Origin: JBHJGM01 sp964405825
Lineage (GTDB): Bacteria; Verrucomicrobiota; Verrucomicrobiia; Opitutales; JBHJGM01
Reading direction: 5' to 3'
DNA length: 64,000 nt
Assembly: GCA_964405825.1 (NCBI GenBank)
Contig: CAYOPI010000007.1
Location: 1 to 64,000, forward strand
Made by a program: the position numbers and the translations under genes. The notes beneath the pieces were generated by a model that was given only the letters and a program-made list of their open reading frames with translations, had not been told where the DNA came from and ran no database searches. This document shows positions 1 through 12,608 of this stretch, piece by piece. Each line of letters begins with the position of its first letter. Position 1 is the stretch's first letter.

Positions 1-440
1 TGGGAACCGACCACGCCGGTTTTGCCTGCAAGGAGGCGGTGAAGGCGTTTCTGGAAGGGCGCGGCTACACTGTGAAGGACTGCGGGGCGTACTCGGCGGA
101 GCGCTCGGACTATCCGGAGTATGTGATTCCGGCGGCGGAGGCCGTGGTGCGTGGCGAGGCTGATCTGGGCATTGTCTTTGGTGGCAGCGGCAACGGTGAG
201 GCGATGGCGGCCAACAAGGTGAAGGGCATCCGCTGCGCGGTTTGCTGGAGTGTCTTTACCGCGGAGAAGGCCCGAGAGCACAACGATGCCAACTGCATTT
301 CGATCGGTGCCAGAACCGTGAGCGAAGCCGAGGCCCTGGAGATCGTGGAGAGGTGGCTGGGCGCGAGCTTTGAAGGCGGGCGCCACCTCAAGCGCATCGA
401 ACTGATGGCGCAGTACGAGGCAGACCGCGCGGGCTCGTAG
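1..440 (+). CDS. rpiB: Ribose-5-phosphate isomerase B (5' end cut by window)
   Basis: Interconverts ribose 5-phosphate and ribulose 5-phosphate in the pentose phosphate pathway, in the cytoplasm. The frame is open from base 3 and begins GTDHAGF, the usual RpiB N-terminus (normally I-G-S-D-H-A-G-F), so only about six to ten residues lie outside the window. The GTG at 39 is internal, not the start. The active-site segment reads GGSGNGEAMAANKV. It lacks the catalytic Cys of the E. coli-type enzyme and instead matches the Mycobacterium-type, where the Glu of GNGE acts as base. The gene ends 4 bp before the convergent histidine kinase gene. Confidence 0.93.
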   Translation, partial: GTDHAGFACKEAVKAFLEGRGYTVKDCGAYSAERSDYPEYVIPAAEAVVRGEADLGIVFGGSGNGEAMAANKVKGIRCAVCWSVFTAEKAREHNDANCISIGARTVSEAEALEIVERWLGASFEGGRHLKRIELMAQYEADRAGS

Positions 441-444
441 GCGC

Positions 445-4440
<3,996 letters not shown>

Positions 4441-4734
4441 GAAGGACAGCAGTGAGCGATCAGGGAGGCATGAGGGCGCATCTTTCGGAGGCCCGGAAGC
4501 GTTTTCACTAATCGCTCAAACGCTGGAAAATTAAGGACTTAGGCCGCGTTGCCCGCGACTGGCGCAGGGCAGCTTTTCAGGGGCTCGGCGCGTCCTTATT
4601 TCAGGTACGTTTGACCAGATAGGTGCGAGGGCACGTTTCTCTTTGGGAGTGAAGGGGAAGCGTCTGCCGGCGCTATCGGGGGAGTCGGAGCGAGCGGATC
4701 ACTTCCGTCAGCGGTGACAATAGCTGAGGCTGTC
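4441..4734. other. Intergenic stretch, upstream region of the hybrid kinase gene
   Basis: About 294 bp between the kinase start and the stop of the RND pump gene, both on the minus strand. It must hold the kinase promoter. A small hairpin (TGAG-gctgt-CTCA) sits just after the RND stop, but it has no T-run. I see no convincing RNA gene or coding frame. Confidence 0.4.
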
Positions 4735-7700
4735 TCAGACTGGATGGACTGCAGGGGGTTGGCGGCGGAATCTCTGAGCCAGGGCGAGGGCCGCCGGAGT
4801 GAAGATGAGCGCGAGCAAGGTCGATCCACCCACGCCTCCGGCAAGGACGATGGCCAGGGGCGGCCAGAAATCGCCCCCGACAAAAATCAGCAGCGGGAGG
4901 AAGCCACCGATGGTGGTCAGGGTGGTCGAGGTGAGGTGGCGGGAGGTGGCCATGATCTCTTCGGCCATGGCGGAGGTGTCGCCGGCGCGGGCCCTGGGAT
5001 TGGCACGGATGGCGGCGAGGACCACGATGCTGGCATTGAAGGCCAGTCCGATCAGCCCGAGGCAGCCAAGGATGGTGTTGAAGCTGAAGGGCAGCCCGTA
5101 GGCCCAGGTGGACAGCAGCCCGTAGCCGGTTGAGAGGAAGGCGGCCGCCAGCAGGATCCCCGCGAGCAGGACGCTGCGGAAGGAGAGCACCAGGATGGAG
5201 ACCGTGACGATGACAAGGACCGGCAGGTAGAGGGCAAGGTTTTGGACCGCCTCGGCCTGGTTCTCCTGGTCGCCCCCCTGCTTGAAGGTGTAGCCCTCGG
5301 GCAGGCTGAAGCCGTCGGCCTTCAGTTTGGCGATGACGTCGCGGCCGATCTCGATGGGGAGGGCGTCGTTGCGGGCCAGCCCTTCGATGATGTGGACGCG
5401 CTCATTGTCGCGCCGGGTGATGCCGCCGAGTTCGGGCCGGACCTCGAGTTGGCCAAGGGCGGCGAGGGGAACCCAGTAAGGTGAGCCGTCGGGGCGGCGG
5501 GCGACGAAGTTGAGTCGGCTGACGTTTTCGACGCTGGCGCGGTCCTGGTTGGTGAGGCGCACGCGCACGGGGATCTCCTCCTGCTCCTCGAGAATGGAGC
5601 CGCCCTGGAAGCCCTCGAGGTAACCCTCAAGCTGGTCGGCCAGGTCGGTGAGTTCGAAGCCGGCGAGCTTGGTGGTGCTCTCGTCGGCGGCGAGCCAGAC
5701 CTTGGGTTCGCCCGCGGGCATACTGCGGCTGGCGTGAAGGATGCCGGGGTGCTCAGCCAGGGCGAGGCGGACCTGTTCGCCCAGTTGCTGCAGGACGGAG
5801 ATTGAGGGGCCGGAGATGCGGAACTCCACGTCGGCCTCGGCGGGGGGTCCCTGGGCAAATTGCTTGACCACGATCTGTGCCTGGGGGAAGCGCTGATCGA
5901 GGTCTTGCTGCAGGGTCGGGATGAGTCGTTTGACCGTTTCAGGGCCGGTGGCGGTGATGATGGCGTTGGCGTAGAAGGGGGAGTTGTCCTCGTTGACAAT
6001 CAGGTTGTAATAGACGCTGGGGAAGGTGTTTCCGACGTTGATAAAGACCTCGCGCACGCCTTCGTGGGACTTGACGACGTCCTCGACTTCGCGGGCGAGC
6101 CGGGCGGTCTGGGTGATGGAGGTTTCGTTGGGCAGCCAGATTTCCAGGCCGAACATGTCGCGGTCGACACGGGGGAAGAACTGGCTGCCGAGGGTGCTGG
6201 CGGCCAGGAATCCGCAGACGGGAACGATGCAGGAGGCGAGGATGGCACCGATGGGCCGACGCAGGGCAAAATGGATGGCGCGTTTGAGGCCGCCGGCGCA
6301 GAAACCGATCGTGATGCCCTGCCGCAGCCAGGCGGGCAGGCGTCGGTGCTCCCATGGGCTGGCCCGGCCGAGGTGACCGGCGAGGGCGGCGACCACGAAC
6401 ATCGCCACGAAGAACGAGCTCACGATGGCGATGACGACGCTGCCGCCGATCGAGCTGACGAAGTCCCCGGCGTTGCCCGGCAGCAGCAGGATCGGCATGA
6501 AGGCCAGGACGGTTGTCAGCGTGGAGGAGAGCAGCGGAATGAAGAGGTGGCTGACAGCGCCGCCGGTGGCCTGGGCGTCGGTGAGACCTTCGCGTCGTCG
6601 CCTTCGGATGTCGTCGACGATCACGATGGCGTTGTCGATGAGCAGGCCCAGGGCGATGATCATGCCGAAGATCGACATCTGGTGGAGCTTGCCGCCCTGC
6701 GCCGCGACGATGAAAAGCGTGAGCGCGGCGGTCAGCGGCAGGGCGCTGCCGACCAGGAGCGAGGAGCGCCAGCCCATCGAGAGAAAGACGACCATCATGA
6801 CCACGACCGCGCCGAGCATGAGGTTGAAGGCGAGCTGGCCGAGGCGGTCGGAGGTGTATTGGTTCTGCTCGAAGATGACGTCGGCGGAGACGCCCTCGCC
6901 GAGGTCCTGCTGGAAGGCTTCGACCTTGCCCAGGGCGCGCTCGCTCCAGCGGTCGACGCGTTCGCTGGGACGCACGCGGGCGGCGACGAGGATGGTGCGC
7001 TGGCCGTTGTTGTAGGCGATTTCGCTGGGCGGGTAGCGGTAGCCGCGTTCGATTTCGGCGATGTCGCCCAGGCGGCGGACGGTTTCGCCCTCGCCTTCGA
7101 GCAGGGGAATGGCGGCGATGCGGTCGAGGGAGTCGAGCCGACCCTCGACTTCGGCGAGGAGGTTGGCTTCGGGCCCGCGGACGATGCCGGCGGGGGTCTT
7201 GGCGTCGGCCTGGTTGAGCAGGCTGGCGACTTGCCCGGGGCTCATCCCCAGCAGGGCCTGCTCGGCGTGGTCGAGGGTGAGGGTGATCTCCTCCTGGGGG
7301 TTGCCGAAGAGGCGAACGATCTCGGTGCCGCCCACGGTGCGCAGGCGGTCAGCCAGCGTTTCGGCCAGACGGTGCAGGATGGGCAGGTTGGCGGGATCGT
7401 CGCCCGTCCAGGTGAGCCCGACAATGAGGGTGTAGGCGACGGCGCCGCGTTGCTCGTCGAAGACCGGGGGCAGGACGCCCGGGGGAAATTGCGCGGCGGC
7501 CTGGTCGACCTTGTCGCGCATCTCCGAAAAGATGGCCTGGTTGGTCTCGCGGGTGACGGCGTCCATCAACTCCACGGAGACGACCGAGACGCCCGCGCGG
7601 CTGGTGGAGTCGATATGCTTGATCTCGTCGATCTCGTCGAGTTCCTCCTCGATGTGTTCGGTAACGAGGGCTTCGACGCGCTCGGCGGAGGCACCGGGAA

Positions 7701-7914
7701 AGAGGGTGATGACGAGGGTGTTGCGCGTGGTGATGACAGGGTCTTCCTGGCGGGGGATGGCCTGGAAGGCGAAGAAGCCCGCGATGAGGACGGTGATGAC
7801 CGTGAGCGCCAAAAGGTGGACATTCTCGCGGAAGACCAGCGAGAGGCGGCCCCAGAAGTTGGGCGAGGGCGCGTGCGCGTTCTGGCCGGGCTGGTTGGAG
7901 GTGGGCTGGCTCAC
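4735..7914 (-). CDS. RND-family efflux transporter (inner-membrane pump)
   Basis: Proton-driven AcrB/HAE1-type pump of about 1059 residues. It has an N-terminal membrane helix, two large periplasmic loops and two groups of membrane helices. The TM4 signature LLIDNAIVIVDDI carries the acidic proton-relay residues. I place the start at GTG 7914 because it overlaps the TGA stop of the adaptor gene (GTGA), and the protein then begins just before the first helix as in other RND pumps. Upstream open frame to 8151 overlaps the adaptor and looks spurious. It is co-transcribed with the adaptor and a TetR regulator. No outer-membrane factor is encoded here, so the pump must borrow one. Substrate is unknown. 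Confidence 0.92.
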   Translation of the reverse strand: MSQPTSNQPGQNAHAPSPNFWGRLSLVFRENVHLLALTVITVLIAGFFAFQAIPRQEDPVITTRNTLVITLFPGASAERVEALVTEHIEEELDEIDEIKHIDSTSRAGVSVVSVELMDAVTRETNQAIFSEMRDKVDQAAAQFPPGVLPPVFDEQRGAVAYTLIVGLTWTGDDPANLPILHRLAETLADRLRTVGGTEIVRLFGNPQEEITLTLDHAEQALLGMSPGQVASLLNQADAKTPAGIVRGPEANLLAEVEGRLDSLDRIAAIPLLEGEGETVRRLGDIAEIERGYRYPPSEIAYNNGQRTILVAARVRPSERVDRWSERALGKVEAFQQDLGEGVSADVIFEQNQYTSDRLGQLAFNLMLGAVVVMMVVFLSMGWRSSLLVGSALPLTAALTLFIVAAQGGKLHQMSIFGMIIALGLLIDNAIVIVDDIRRRRREGLTDAQATGGAVSHLFIPLLSSTLTTVLAFMPILLLPGNAGDFVSSIGGSVVIAIVSSFFVAMFVVAALAGHLGRASPWEHRRLPAWLRQGITIGFCAGGLKRAIHFALRRPIGAILASCIVPVCGFLAASTLGSQFFPRVDRDMFGLEIWLPNETSITQTARLAREVEDVVKSHEGVREVFINVGNTFPSVYYNLIVNEDNSPFYANAIITATGPETVKRLIPTLQQDLDQRFPQAQIVVKQFAQGPPAEADVEFRISGPSISVLQQLGEQVRLALAEHPGILHASRSMPAGEPKVWLAADESTTKLAGFELTDLADQLEGYLEGFQGGSILEEQEEIPVRVRLTNQDRASVENVSRLNFVARRPDGSPYWVPLAALGQLEVRPELGGITRRDNERVHIIEGLARNDALPIEIGRDVIAKLKADGFSLPEGYTFKQGGDQENQAEAVQNLALYLPVLVIVTVSILVLSFRSVLLAGILLAAAFLSTGYGLLSTWAYGLPFSFNTILGCLGLIGLAFNASIVVLAAIRANPRARAGDTSAMAEEIMATSRHLTSTTLTTIGGFLPLLIFVGGDFWPPLAIVLAGGVGGSTLLALIFTPAALALAQRFRRQPPAVHPV

Positions 7915-9059
7915 GGGGTCGGATCTGTTTCTTTTTGGGCGACAGTGGTCCGGGCGTCGGTGAGGGTGACGCGCTGGCCGACCCCGACGCGGTGCATGCC
8001 GCTGGCCACGACGGTTTCGCCCGCCTGCAGGGGGCCGCGGACAAAGACGCGCTCGCCTTCCTGATGGACCCACTCCAGCGGGCGGCGTTCGAGACGATGG
8101 GTAGCCCCGGCGGAATCCTCTTCCAGGGGCGCAGCGACAAAGCAGGCCCACAGGCCGCGTTCGCCTTCGGTCAGGGCGCTGCGCGGAAGCCAGAAGCCGG
8201 GCTTTTCGACGCGCTCGTCCCAGACGAATTCGGCGACGGTGCCGTCGGGGACGGGACGGCGGTGGTTGTCTACGGCGATGAGCACGTCGACGGTGCGGGC
8301 ATCGGCGGTCAGCACGGGGGCGATACGTTCGATGCGGCCTGGGCGGTGCTGCTGACCGACGGTCAGATGGACGGCCTGTCCGGGCTGAAGGGTGTCGGCG
8401 GCCTCGCGGGTGACGCCGACGCGCACGCGCGGGGCGTTGCTTTCCTGCAGGCGCAGAACGGCCTGTCCGGGTTGGATGACCTCGCCCTCGTCGACGTGGC
8501 GGCGGGCGATGACGGCCGGCCAGGGCGCGCGCAGGACGGACTTGCGCAGGTCGACGTCGACGAACTCCAGCTGGGCGGCAAGGCGGTCGGTGGCAGCGAC
8601 GCGCTGGGCGTAAGCCTGGAGGGCTTCGTCGAGCTGCTGGGCGGAAACGGAGTTGCTCTCAAAGGCCTGGCGGTTGCGGTCGAGGGTGGACTTGGCCAGG
8701 GCCTGGGCGGCGCGGGCCTCGCGCAGGGCGGCGTCGATTTCGGTGCGGCGGGCGTCGAGGCGCTCGGTGTCGAGAAAGGCCAGGGGGGCGTCGCCGGTGA
8801 CTTCATCGCCAAGGTCGACCAGGATTCTGGTGATGCGCCCGGAAAGCTCGAAACCCAGCGCGCTGCTCTGGCGGGACTCGACGCGGCCAAGGAATACATG
8901 GCGGCGCGTGTAGCCTTCGGTGGGTTCGACGGTGGCGGCTTCGACCGGGAGGATGCGGGCCTCGGGCAAGTCGGCTTCGCGGCTGCAGCCAGCCAGCAGG
9001 AAAGCGGCAAGAATGAGGGCCAACCCGGCACAGGTGGCGACAGCGGAGTACGCGCGCAT
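7911..9059 (-). CDS. RND periplasmic adaptor (membrane fusion protein), lipoprotein
   Basis: 382-residue HlyD/AcrA-type adaptor linking the RND pump to an outer-membrane channel. Its signal ends in the lipobox LLAGC, predicting lipid anchoring. A lipoyl/barrel-sandwich half motif (LGFELSGRITRILVDLGDEV) precedes a coiled-coil hairpin rich in Ala, Gln and Arg (about 95-150) and the beta-barrel half. The ATG at 9059 lies 3 bp after the TetR stop. The stop overlaps the pump start. The operon order TetR-adaptor-pump is typical of locally repressed multidrug pumps. Confidence 0.92.
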   Translation of the reverse strand: MRAYSAVATCAGLALILAAFLLAGCSREADLPEARILPVEAATVEPTEGYTRRHVFLGRVESRQSSALGFELSGRITRILVDLGDEVTGDAPLAFLDTERLDARRTEIDAALREARAAQALAKSTLDRNRQAFESNSVSAQQLDEALQAYAQRVAATDRLAAQLEFVDVDLRKSVLRAPWPAVIARRHVDEGEVIQPGQAVLRLQESNAPRVRVGVTREAADTLQPGQAVHLTVGQQHRPGRIERIAPVLTADARTVDVLIAVDNHRRPVPDGTVAEFVWDERVEKPGFWLPRSALTEGERGLWACFVAAPLEEDSAGATHRLERRPLEWVHQEGERVFVRGPLQAGETVVASGMHRVGVGQRVTLTDARTTVAQKETDPTP

Positions 9060-9062
9060 GGC

Positions 9063-9695
9063 TCAGGCAGTGGTCCGGGTGTTATCGGGCAGACGGCCTT
9101 CGCGGATTTCCTGGGAAAGCCAGGCATCAATCAGCTGGTCGACGGCGGTGCGGGCGCTCTCAAGGATTTCGCAGGCGGATTCGGCATCGGGCATGCCGCG
9201 GGCAACGGTCAGTCCGCCGACGGTGGCGACCATCACGCTGATGAGCCGGGAGCGTGGGTGGGGTCCTTCGGGGAGCTTGGCCAGGAGCATCGCCAGGCGA
9301 TTCTCCATGCCCGTTTGCAGCTGACGGCGGACGCGTTTGCCCGCGCGCGAGACATCGGCGGTGAGGCTGGGCATGGGGCACCCCTTGCCGACCTCCTTGA
9401 GGTGTTCTTGGGAGAGGTAGATGTGGGCGTAGGTGCGAATACCTTCCCAGCCGTCGATGTCGGGGAGGTGCTTGCGCAGGAGTTCGGCGCTGTCGGCGGC
9501 GGCGGCCAGGAGGGCCTGCTGGAAGAGGTCGTCCTTGTTTTTGAAGTGGGCGTAGAAGCCGCCAACGGTGAGCCCGGCGCCGGCCATGACCTCGTCGACG
9601 GAGGCGGCGGCGTAGCCCTTGCGGCGGAAGACGCGGGCGGCCGAACGCAGGATGTGCTCGCGGCTGCGGGCTTTTTTCTGGGCACGTTTGATCAT
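9063..9695 (-). CDS. TetR/AcrR-family transcriptional regulator
   Basis: 210 residues. The N-terminal helix-turn-helix (SREHILRSAARVFRRKGY, then TVGGFYAHFKNKDDLF) is a textbook TetR DNA-binding domain. The C-terminal half is the ligand/dimer domain and is too diverged to assign an inducer. It is the first gene of the efflux operon and probably autorepresses it. The ATG at 9695 lies inside the palindrome ATCATATGAT, and a second dyad follows upstream, so repressor binding would block the operon promoter or start site. Confidence 0.93.
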   Translation of the reverse strand: MIKRAQKKARSREHILRSAARVFRRKGYAAASVDEVMAGAGLTVGGFYAHFKNKDDLFQQALLAAAADSAELLRKHLPDIDGWEGIRTYAHIYLSQEHLKEVGKGCPMPSLTADVSRAGKRVRRQLQTGMENRLAMLLAKLPEGPHPRSRLISVMVATVGGLTVARGMPDAESACEILESARTAVDQLIDAWLSQEIREGRLPDNTRTTA

Positions 9696-9725
9696 ATGAT
9701 GCTTTTCATATGATACGCGTCATAT
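9691..9725. promoter_or_regulatory. Candidate TetR-type operator dyads
   Basis: Two dyads precede and overlap the TetR start codon. ATCATATGAT at 9691-9700 is a perfect palindrome. At 9708-9725, arms ATATGA and TCATAT flank the six bases TACGCG. The word TCATATGA also occurs at 9706-9713. AT-rich dyads like these stand out in this GC-rich region and are placed where an autoregulating TetR protein would bind. The hydrolase gene at 9777 diverges from here and might share the control. Confidence 0.5.
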
Positions 9726-9776
9726 AGTTGCGTCAAGTGGAACCTCGTTGTTTGGCGCGAGGTCTGCCACAAGCAA

Positions 9777-10652
9777 TTGACGCAGGTGGCTTTGACGAAG
9801 ACAGGCAGGCAGGGTGGCTGGCGCCGGCAGGCCCGGCGGCTGGCCTTGCTGCTGGGCGGGCTGTACATGGTGTACGGTTTGCTCGGCTGTGCTCTGCAGC
9901 GCTCGTTCACCTGGCCGGGGCAGTACCTTCCGTACGCCAAGGAGCCCCTTCCGGAAGGGGCCGAGCCGTGGTGGCTGGAGATCGAGGGCGGCGAACGCGT
10001 CGAGGCCTGGTTCTTTCCGCACCCGGACGCCTCGACCGACGCGGCCCGACCGACGGTGGTCTACTTTCACGGCAACGCGACGCTGATCGACTACTGTGAG
10101 CCGGTTCGGCTGAACTATCAGGCGATGGGCTTCAACGTGCTGCTGCCGGAGTTTCGCGGCTACGGGCGTTCGGGCGGTTCGCCGTCACAGGCGGCGATAG
10201 GCAAGGACATGGAGGCGTTTCTGGAGCTTTTACTGGCGCGGCCGGAGGTGGACGCGGAGCGGTTGCTCTTCCACGGGCGTTCGGTGGGCTGCGCGGTGGC
10301 GCTGGACCTGTCGCTGAAGCAGGCGCCAGCGGCGGCGATCCTGAATTCCCCGTTTGAGTCGGTGCGGGCGATGCTGGCGAAGTTTGGACTGCCGGGCTTC
10401 ATTGCGGTGGACGAGTTCGACAATGTGGCGGCGCTGCAGGCCAGTTCGTTTCCGGCGTTGGTCACGCACGGTCGGGAAGACCAGACGATTCCGCCCTCGC
10501 AGGGGCAGGCGCTCTCGCAGGTGCGCGGGGGGATCGACTTCGTGCTGCATCCCGGGCCCCACAACGTCGAATCGCCCGAGCAGTGGCAGGCGATCGTCGA
10601 GGCCGAGCGGGCTTTCATCGAGCGGTTGGGCTGGATTGCGGCGGAGGATTGA
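9777..10652 (+). CDS. Alpha/beta hydrolase, membrane-anchored or lipoprotein
   Basis: Serine hydrolase of the BEM46/YfhB-like group, about 291 residues. A hydrophobic segment (about 22-38) ends in LLGC, which could be a lipobox or signal anchor. Fold landmarks are VVYFHGNA (oxyanion region), the nucleophile elbow GRSVG, the acid in THGREDQ and the His in PGPHNV, all in the usual order. The start is uncertain: TTG 9777 gives the longest form, and GTG 9786 or TTG 9792 would keep the hydrophobic segment. It diverges from the efflux operon. Substrate cannot be inferred. Confidence 0.85.
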   Translation: MTQVALTKTGRQGGWRRQARRLALLLGGLYMVYGLLGCALQRSFTWPGQYLPYAKEPLPEGAEPWWLEIEGGERVEAWFFPHPDASTDAARPTVVYFHGNATLIDYCEPVRLNYQAMGFNVLLPEFRGYGRSGGSPSQAAIGKDMEAFLELLLARPEVDAERLLFHGRSVGCAVALDLSLKQAPAAAILNSPFESVRAMLAKFGLPGFIAVDEFDNVAALQASSFPALVTHGREDQTIPPSQGQALSQVRGGIDFVLHPGPHNVESPEQWQAIVEAERAFIERLGWIAAED

Positions 10653-10680
10653 CGGCACGCTTGGTGCTGCCCTGCCGGGC

Positions 10681-11178
10681 ATGAGAGGTTTCTGTGACAG
10701 GCGTTGCTGGCGGGTAAACGGGATGCTGGCGGCGGGGTTGATTGCCGTGTCGCTGCTGGGGGGCTGCCAGAGTTCGAGTTCCGGCGAAGAGGTTGCGGCG
10801 GAACCCACCCCGCCGCCGCTGGACGGGGTGACGCGCCAGTGGGTGGAGACGTCGCTGTACTTCGGCCGGGCCCGGCTGAACGACGACGGCGTCGCGATTT
10901 CGGAGATTTCGCTGGAGGCCTGGCAGGCGTTTCTGGACGAAGAGGTGACGCCGCGTTTTCCGGCGGGGTTCACGGTTTTCAACGCGTACGGTCAGTGGCT
11001 GCGGCAGGACAGTCCGGATGGGGTGCCCAACCGGCTGGACAGTCGGGTCATTCTGATCCTGCACCCGCCGACGTCGGAAAACGAGGCACGCATCGACGCG
11101 ATCCGCCGGGTCTTCCGGGAGCGTTTCGGGCACGAGTCGGTGCTGCGCTCCAGTATCGCGGCGGAGGTTACGTTTTGA
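10681..11178 (+). CDS. DUF3574 domain lipoprotein
   Basis: Small exported protein of unknown function. A signal peptide ends in the lipobox LLGGC. The mature part fits DUF3574 (YFGRAR, then EAWQAFLDEEVTPRFPAG, then AYGQWL). ATG 10681 gives 165 residues, and ATG 10723 would give a tidier lipoprotein signal of about 15 residues, so either may be the start. It follows the hydrolase by 28 bp, possibly in one operon. Its last 11 bp overlap the end of the convergent DUF2721 gene. Confidence 0.8.
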   Translation: MRGFCDRRCWRVNGMLAAGLIAVSLLGGCQSSSSGEEVAAEPTPPPLDGVTRQWVETSLYFGRARLNDDGVAISEISLEAWQAFLDEEVTPRFPAGFTVFNAYGQWLRQDSPDGVPNRLDSRVILILHPPTSENEARIDAIRRVFRERFGHESVLRSSIAAEVTF

Positions 11179-11605
11179 GGGGTGGCAGCTCGTCGTACTC
11201 CAGACGGATGGCGCGCAACGACAGGACCATATCGGCCACGAAGAGCACGGTGGCACCCAGGAGGAAGGCGCAGGCGCCGATCAGCAGGGCGGACTTGAGT
11301 TCGGCCAGAGCGGCTCCGGTGAAGCCCTCAAGTACGGTCAGGCCAACGATGGTGGCGCTGCAGACGAGCCCGACCATCATCGAGATGACGCAGTTGCGCA
11401 GGAGCTTGCAGCGACGGTACATGATGTCGACCTCGCAGCGCAGGGACTCGCCCGGGCAGGCGCGGTACTCATTCATGAGGCTGCGCACGCGGGCGGTGGT
11501 GTGCGTGTAGCGGTTGGTCATGCTCAGCAGGAGCAGGCCGACGCCGGAGATGAGCGTGACGGGCGTGAGGGCCGAAGTCAGGATTTCGTTGAAGGGAAGT
11601 TGCAT
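11168..11605 (-). CDS. DUF2721 family membrane protein
   Basis: About 145 residues with a hydrophobic N-terminal segment (SALTPVTLISGVGLLLLSM), a basic stretch rich in Arg that often marks DUF2721 proteins (NRYTHTTARVRSL), and two further membrane segments (about 75-95 and 105-125). I chose ATG 11605, giving the normal family length; the frame is open to 11752 but that extension is Arg/Pro-rich and unlike the family. Function is unknown. Confidence 0.8.
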   Translation of the reverse strand: MQLPFNEILTSALTPVTLISGVGLLLLSMTNRYTHTTARVRSLMNEYRACPGESLRCEVDIMYRRCKLLRNCVISMMVGLVCSATIVGLTVLEGFTGAALAELKSALLIGACAFLLGATVLFVADMVLSLRAIRLEYDELPPLKT

Positions 11606-11697
11606 GGTTTCAGCAGTTCCCCGTTTGAGCCGCCAAAGGCAACGAATATTGCCCGGGTGGAGCGAAACGCCTTGCCCGCATTCCGGGGCCCGGCAGT

Positions 11698-12585
11698 TTG
11701 GCGGCAATGAACCAGCCCTTGCCCGAGCTTGAAGCGCTTGCCTCCCTGCCACCCGCGCGCATCGCGATTCTGGGCGGCACGTTCCTGAACGACTACCCGT
11801 TTACGCCCGGTTGCCTGGAGGGGTATGCGCTCACGGAGACGCCGCTGGGGCCCTCGCCGCGAATCTACTACGGGACGGCGGGCGAGGTGCCGTTTTACTA
11901 CGTTCACTTCCACGGCGAGGGGCGCTGGCTGGAGACCTGGCTGGCGCTGCGCGATCTGGGCGTGAAGGAGGCCCTGGGCGGGGCGACGGCCGGCGGGCTC
12001 AGTGCGCTGTTGCAGGTGGGCGATTTCATGATTCCGGACGATTTCATCGACCGCAACGTGGACCGGGTGGCGAACGTGCCGGTGGAGTACCTGGCCGATC
12101 CGGCGCACGCGCTGTGCCGGTTTGCCCCGCCCTTTGATGCGACGCTGCGCGAGATCCTGATCGAAGAAACGCGCGCGGCGGTGCGGTCACGGCCGGAGCT
12201 GGCGCGGCTCAACGTGCATGCGAAGGGCTGCGTGCTCCAGTCGAGGTTTGGGCGTTTTGAGAGCGAGGCCGAAGTGCGGATGTACCGGGAGGAAGGCGGC
12301 GATATCGTGACCCACAACCTGACCACCGAGATTGTCTTTGCACGGCAGCTGGGGATTCACTTCGCGGCTCTGAACATTGTGAGCAATCCGGCCGAAGGGG
12401 TCGCGCCGTGGTCGTTCGACAGTCTGGCGGAGGTCTACCGGGATCTGAATCCGGTCAGTTGGGAGATCGTGAGCCGGGCGATGACGCGGATTGCGCAGAT
12501 CCCCGAAGGGCAGCCACGGACGCTGGACGGCCAACGTGAGCACCCGCCCTTGAGCTACACCGAAGCGGTCGAGCGGTTGAAGTGA
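11698..12585 (+). CDS. Purine nucleoside/methylthioadenosine phosphorylase-like protein
   Basis: 295 residues, related to the PNP/MTAP phosphorylase family that splits purine nucleosides or 5'-methylthioadenosine with phosphate. Supporting landmarks are IAILGGTFL at the N-terminus, DLGVKEALGGATAGGL followed by VGDFMIPDDFIDRNVDR, and LGIHFAALNIVSNPAEG. Several family residues are changed. The usual substrate-contact G-M-(T/S) is THNL here, and the R-H-G segment reads HFHGEGRW. The nucleoside or phosphate specificity may therefore differ. ATG 11707 is an alternative start. It stands alone between convergent and divergent neighbours. Confidence 0.75.
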   Translation: MAAMNQPLPELEALASLPPARIAILGGTFLNDYPFTPGCLEGYALTETPLGPSPRIYYGTAGEVPFYYVHFHGEGRWLETWLALRDLGVKEALGGATAGGLSALLQVGDFMIPDDFIDRNVDRVANVPVEYLADPAHALCRFAPPFDATLREILIEETRAAVRSRPELARLNVHAKGCVLQSRFGRFESEAEVRMYREEGGDIVTHNLTTEIVFARQLGIHFAALNIVSNPAEGVAPWSFDSLAEVYRDLNPVSWEIVSRAMTRIAQIPEGQPRTLDGQREHPPLSYTEAVERLK

Positions 12586-12608
12586 GGCGGGGCGATTAGG
12601 GCGCTGCG

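Noticed and set aside
7915..8151. N-terminal extension of the first RND pump
   Set aside because: It overlaps the adaptor coding sequence and is Arg/Pro-rich; GTG 7914 overlaps the adaptor stop and gives the standard RND start.
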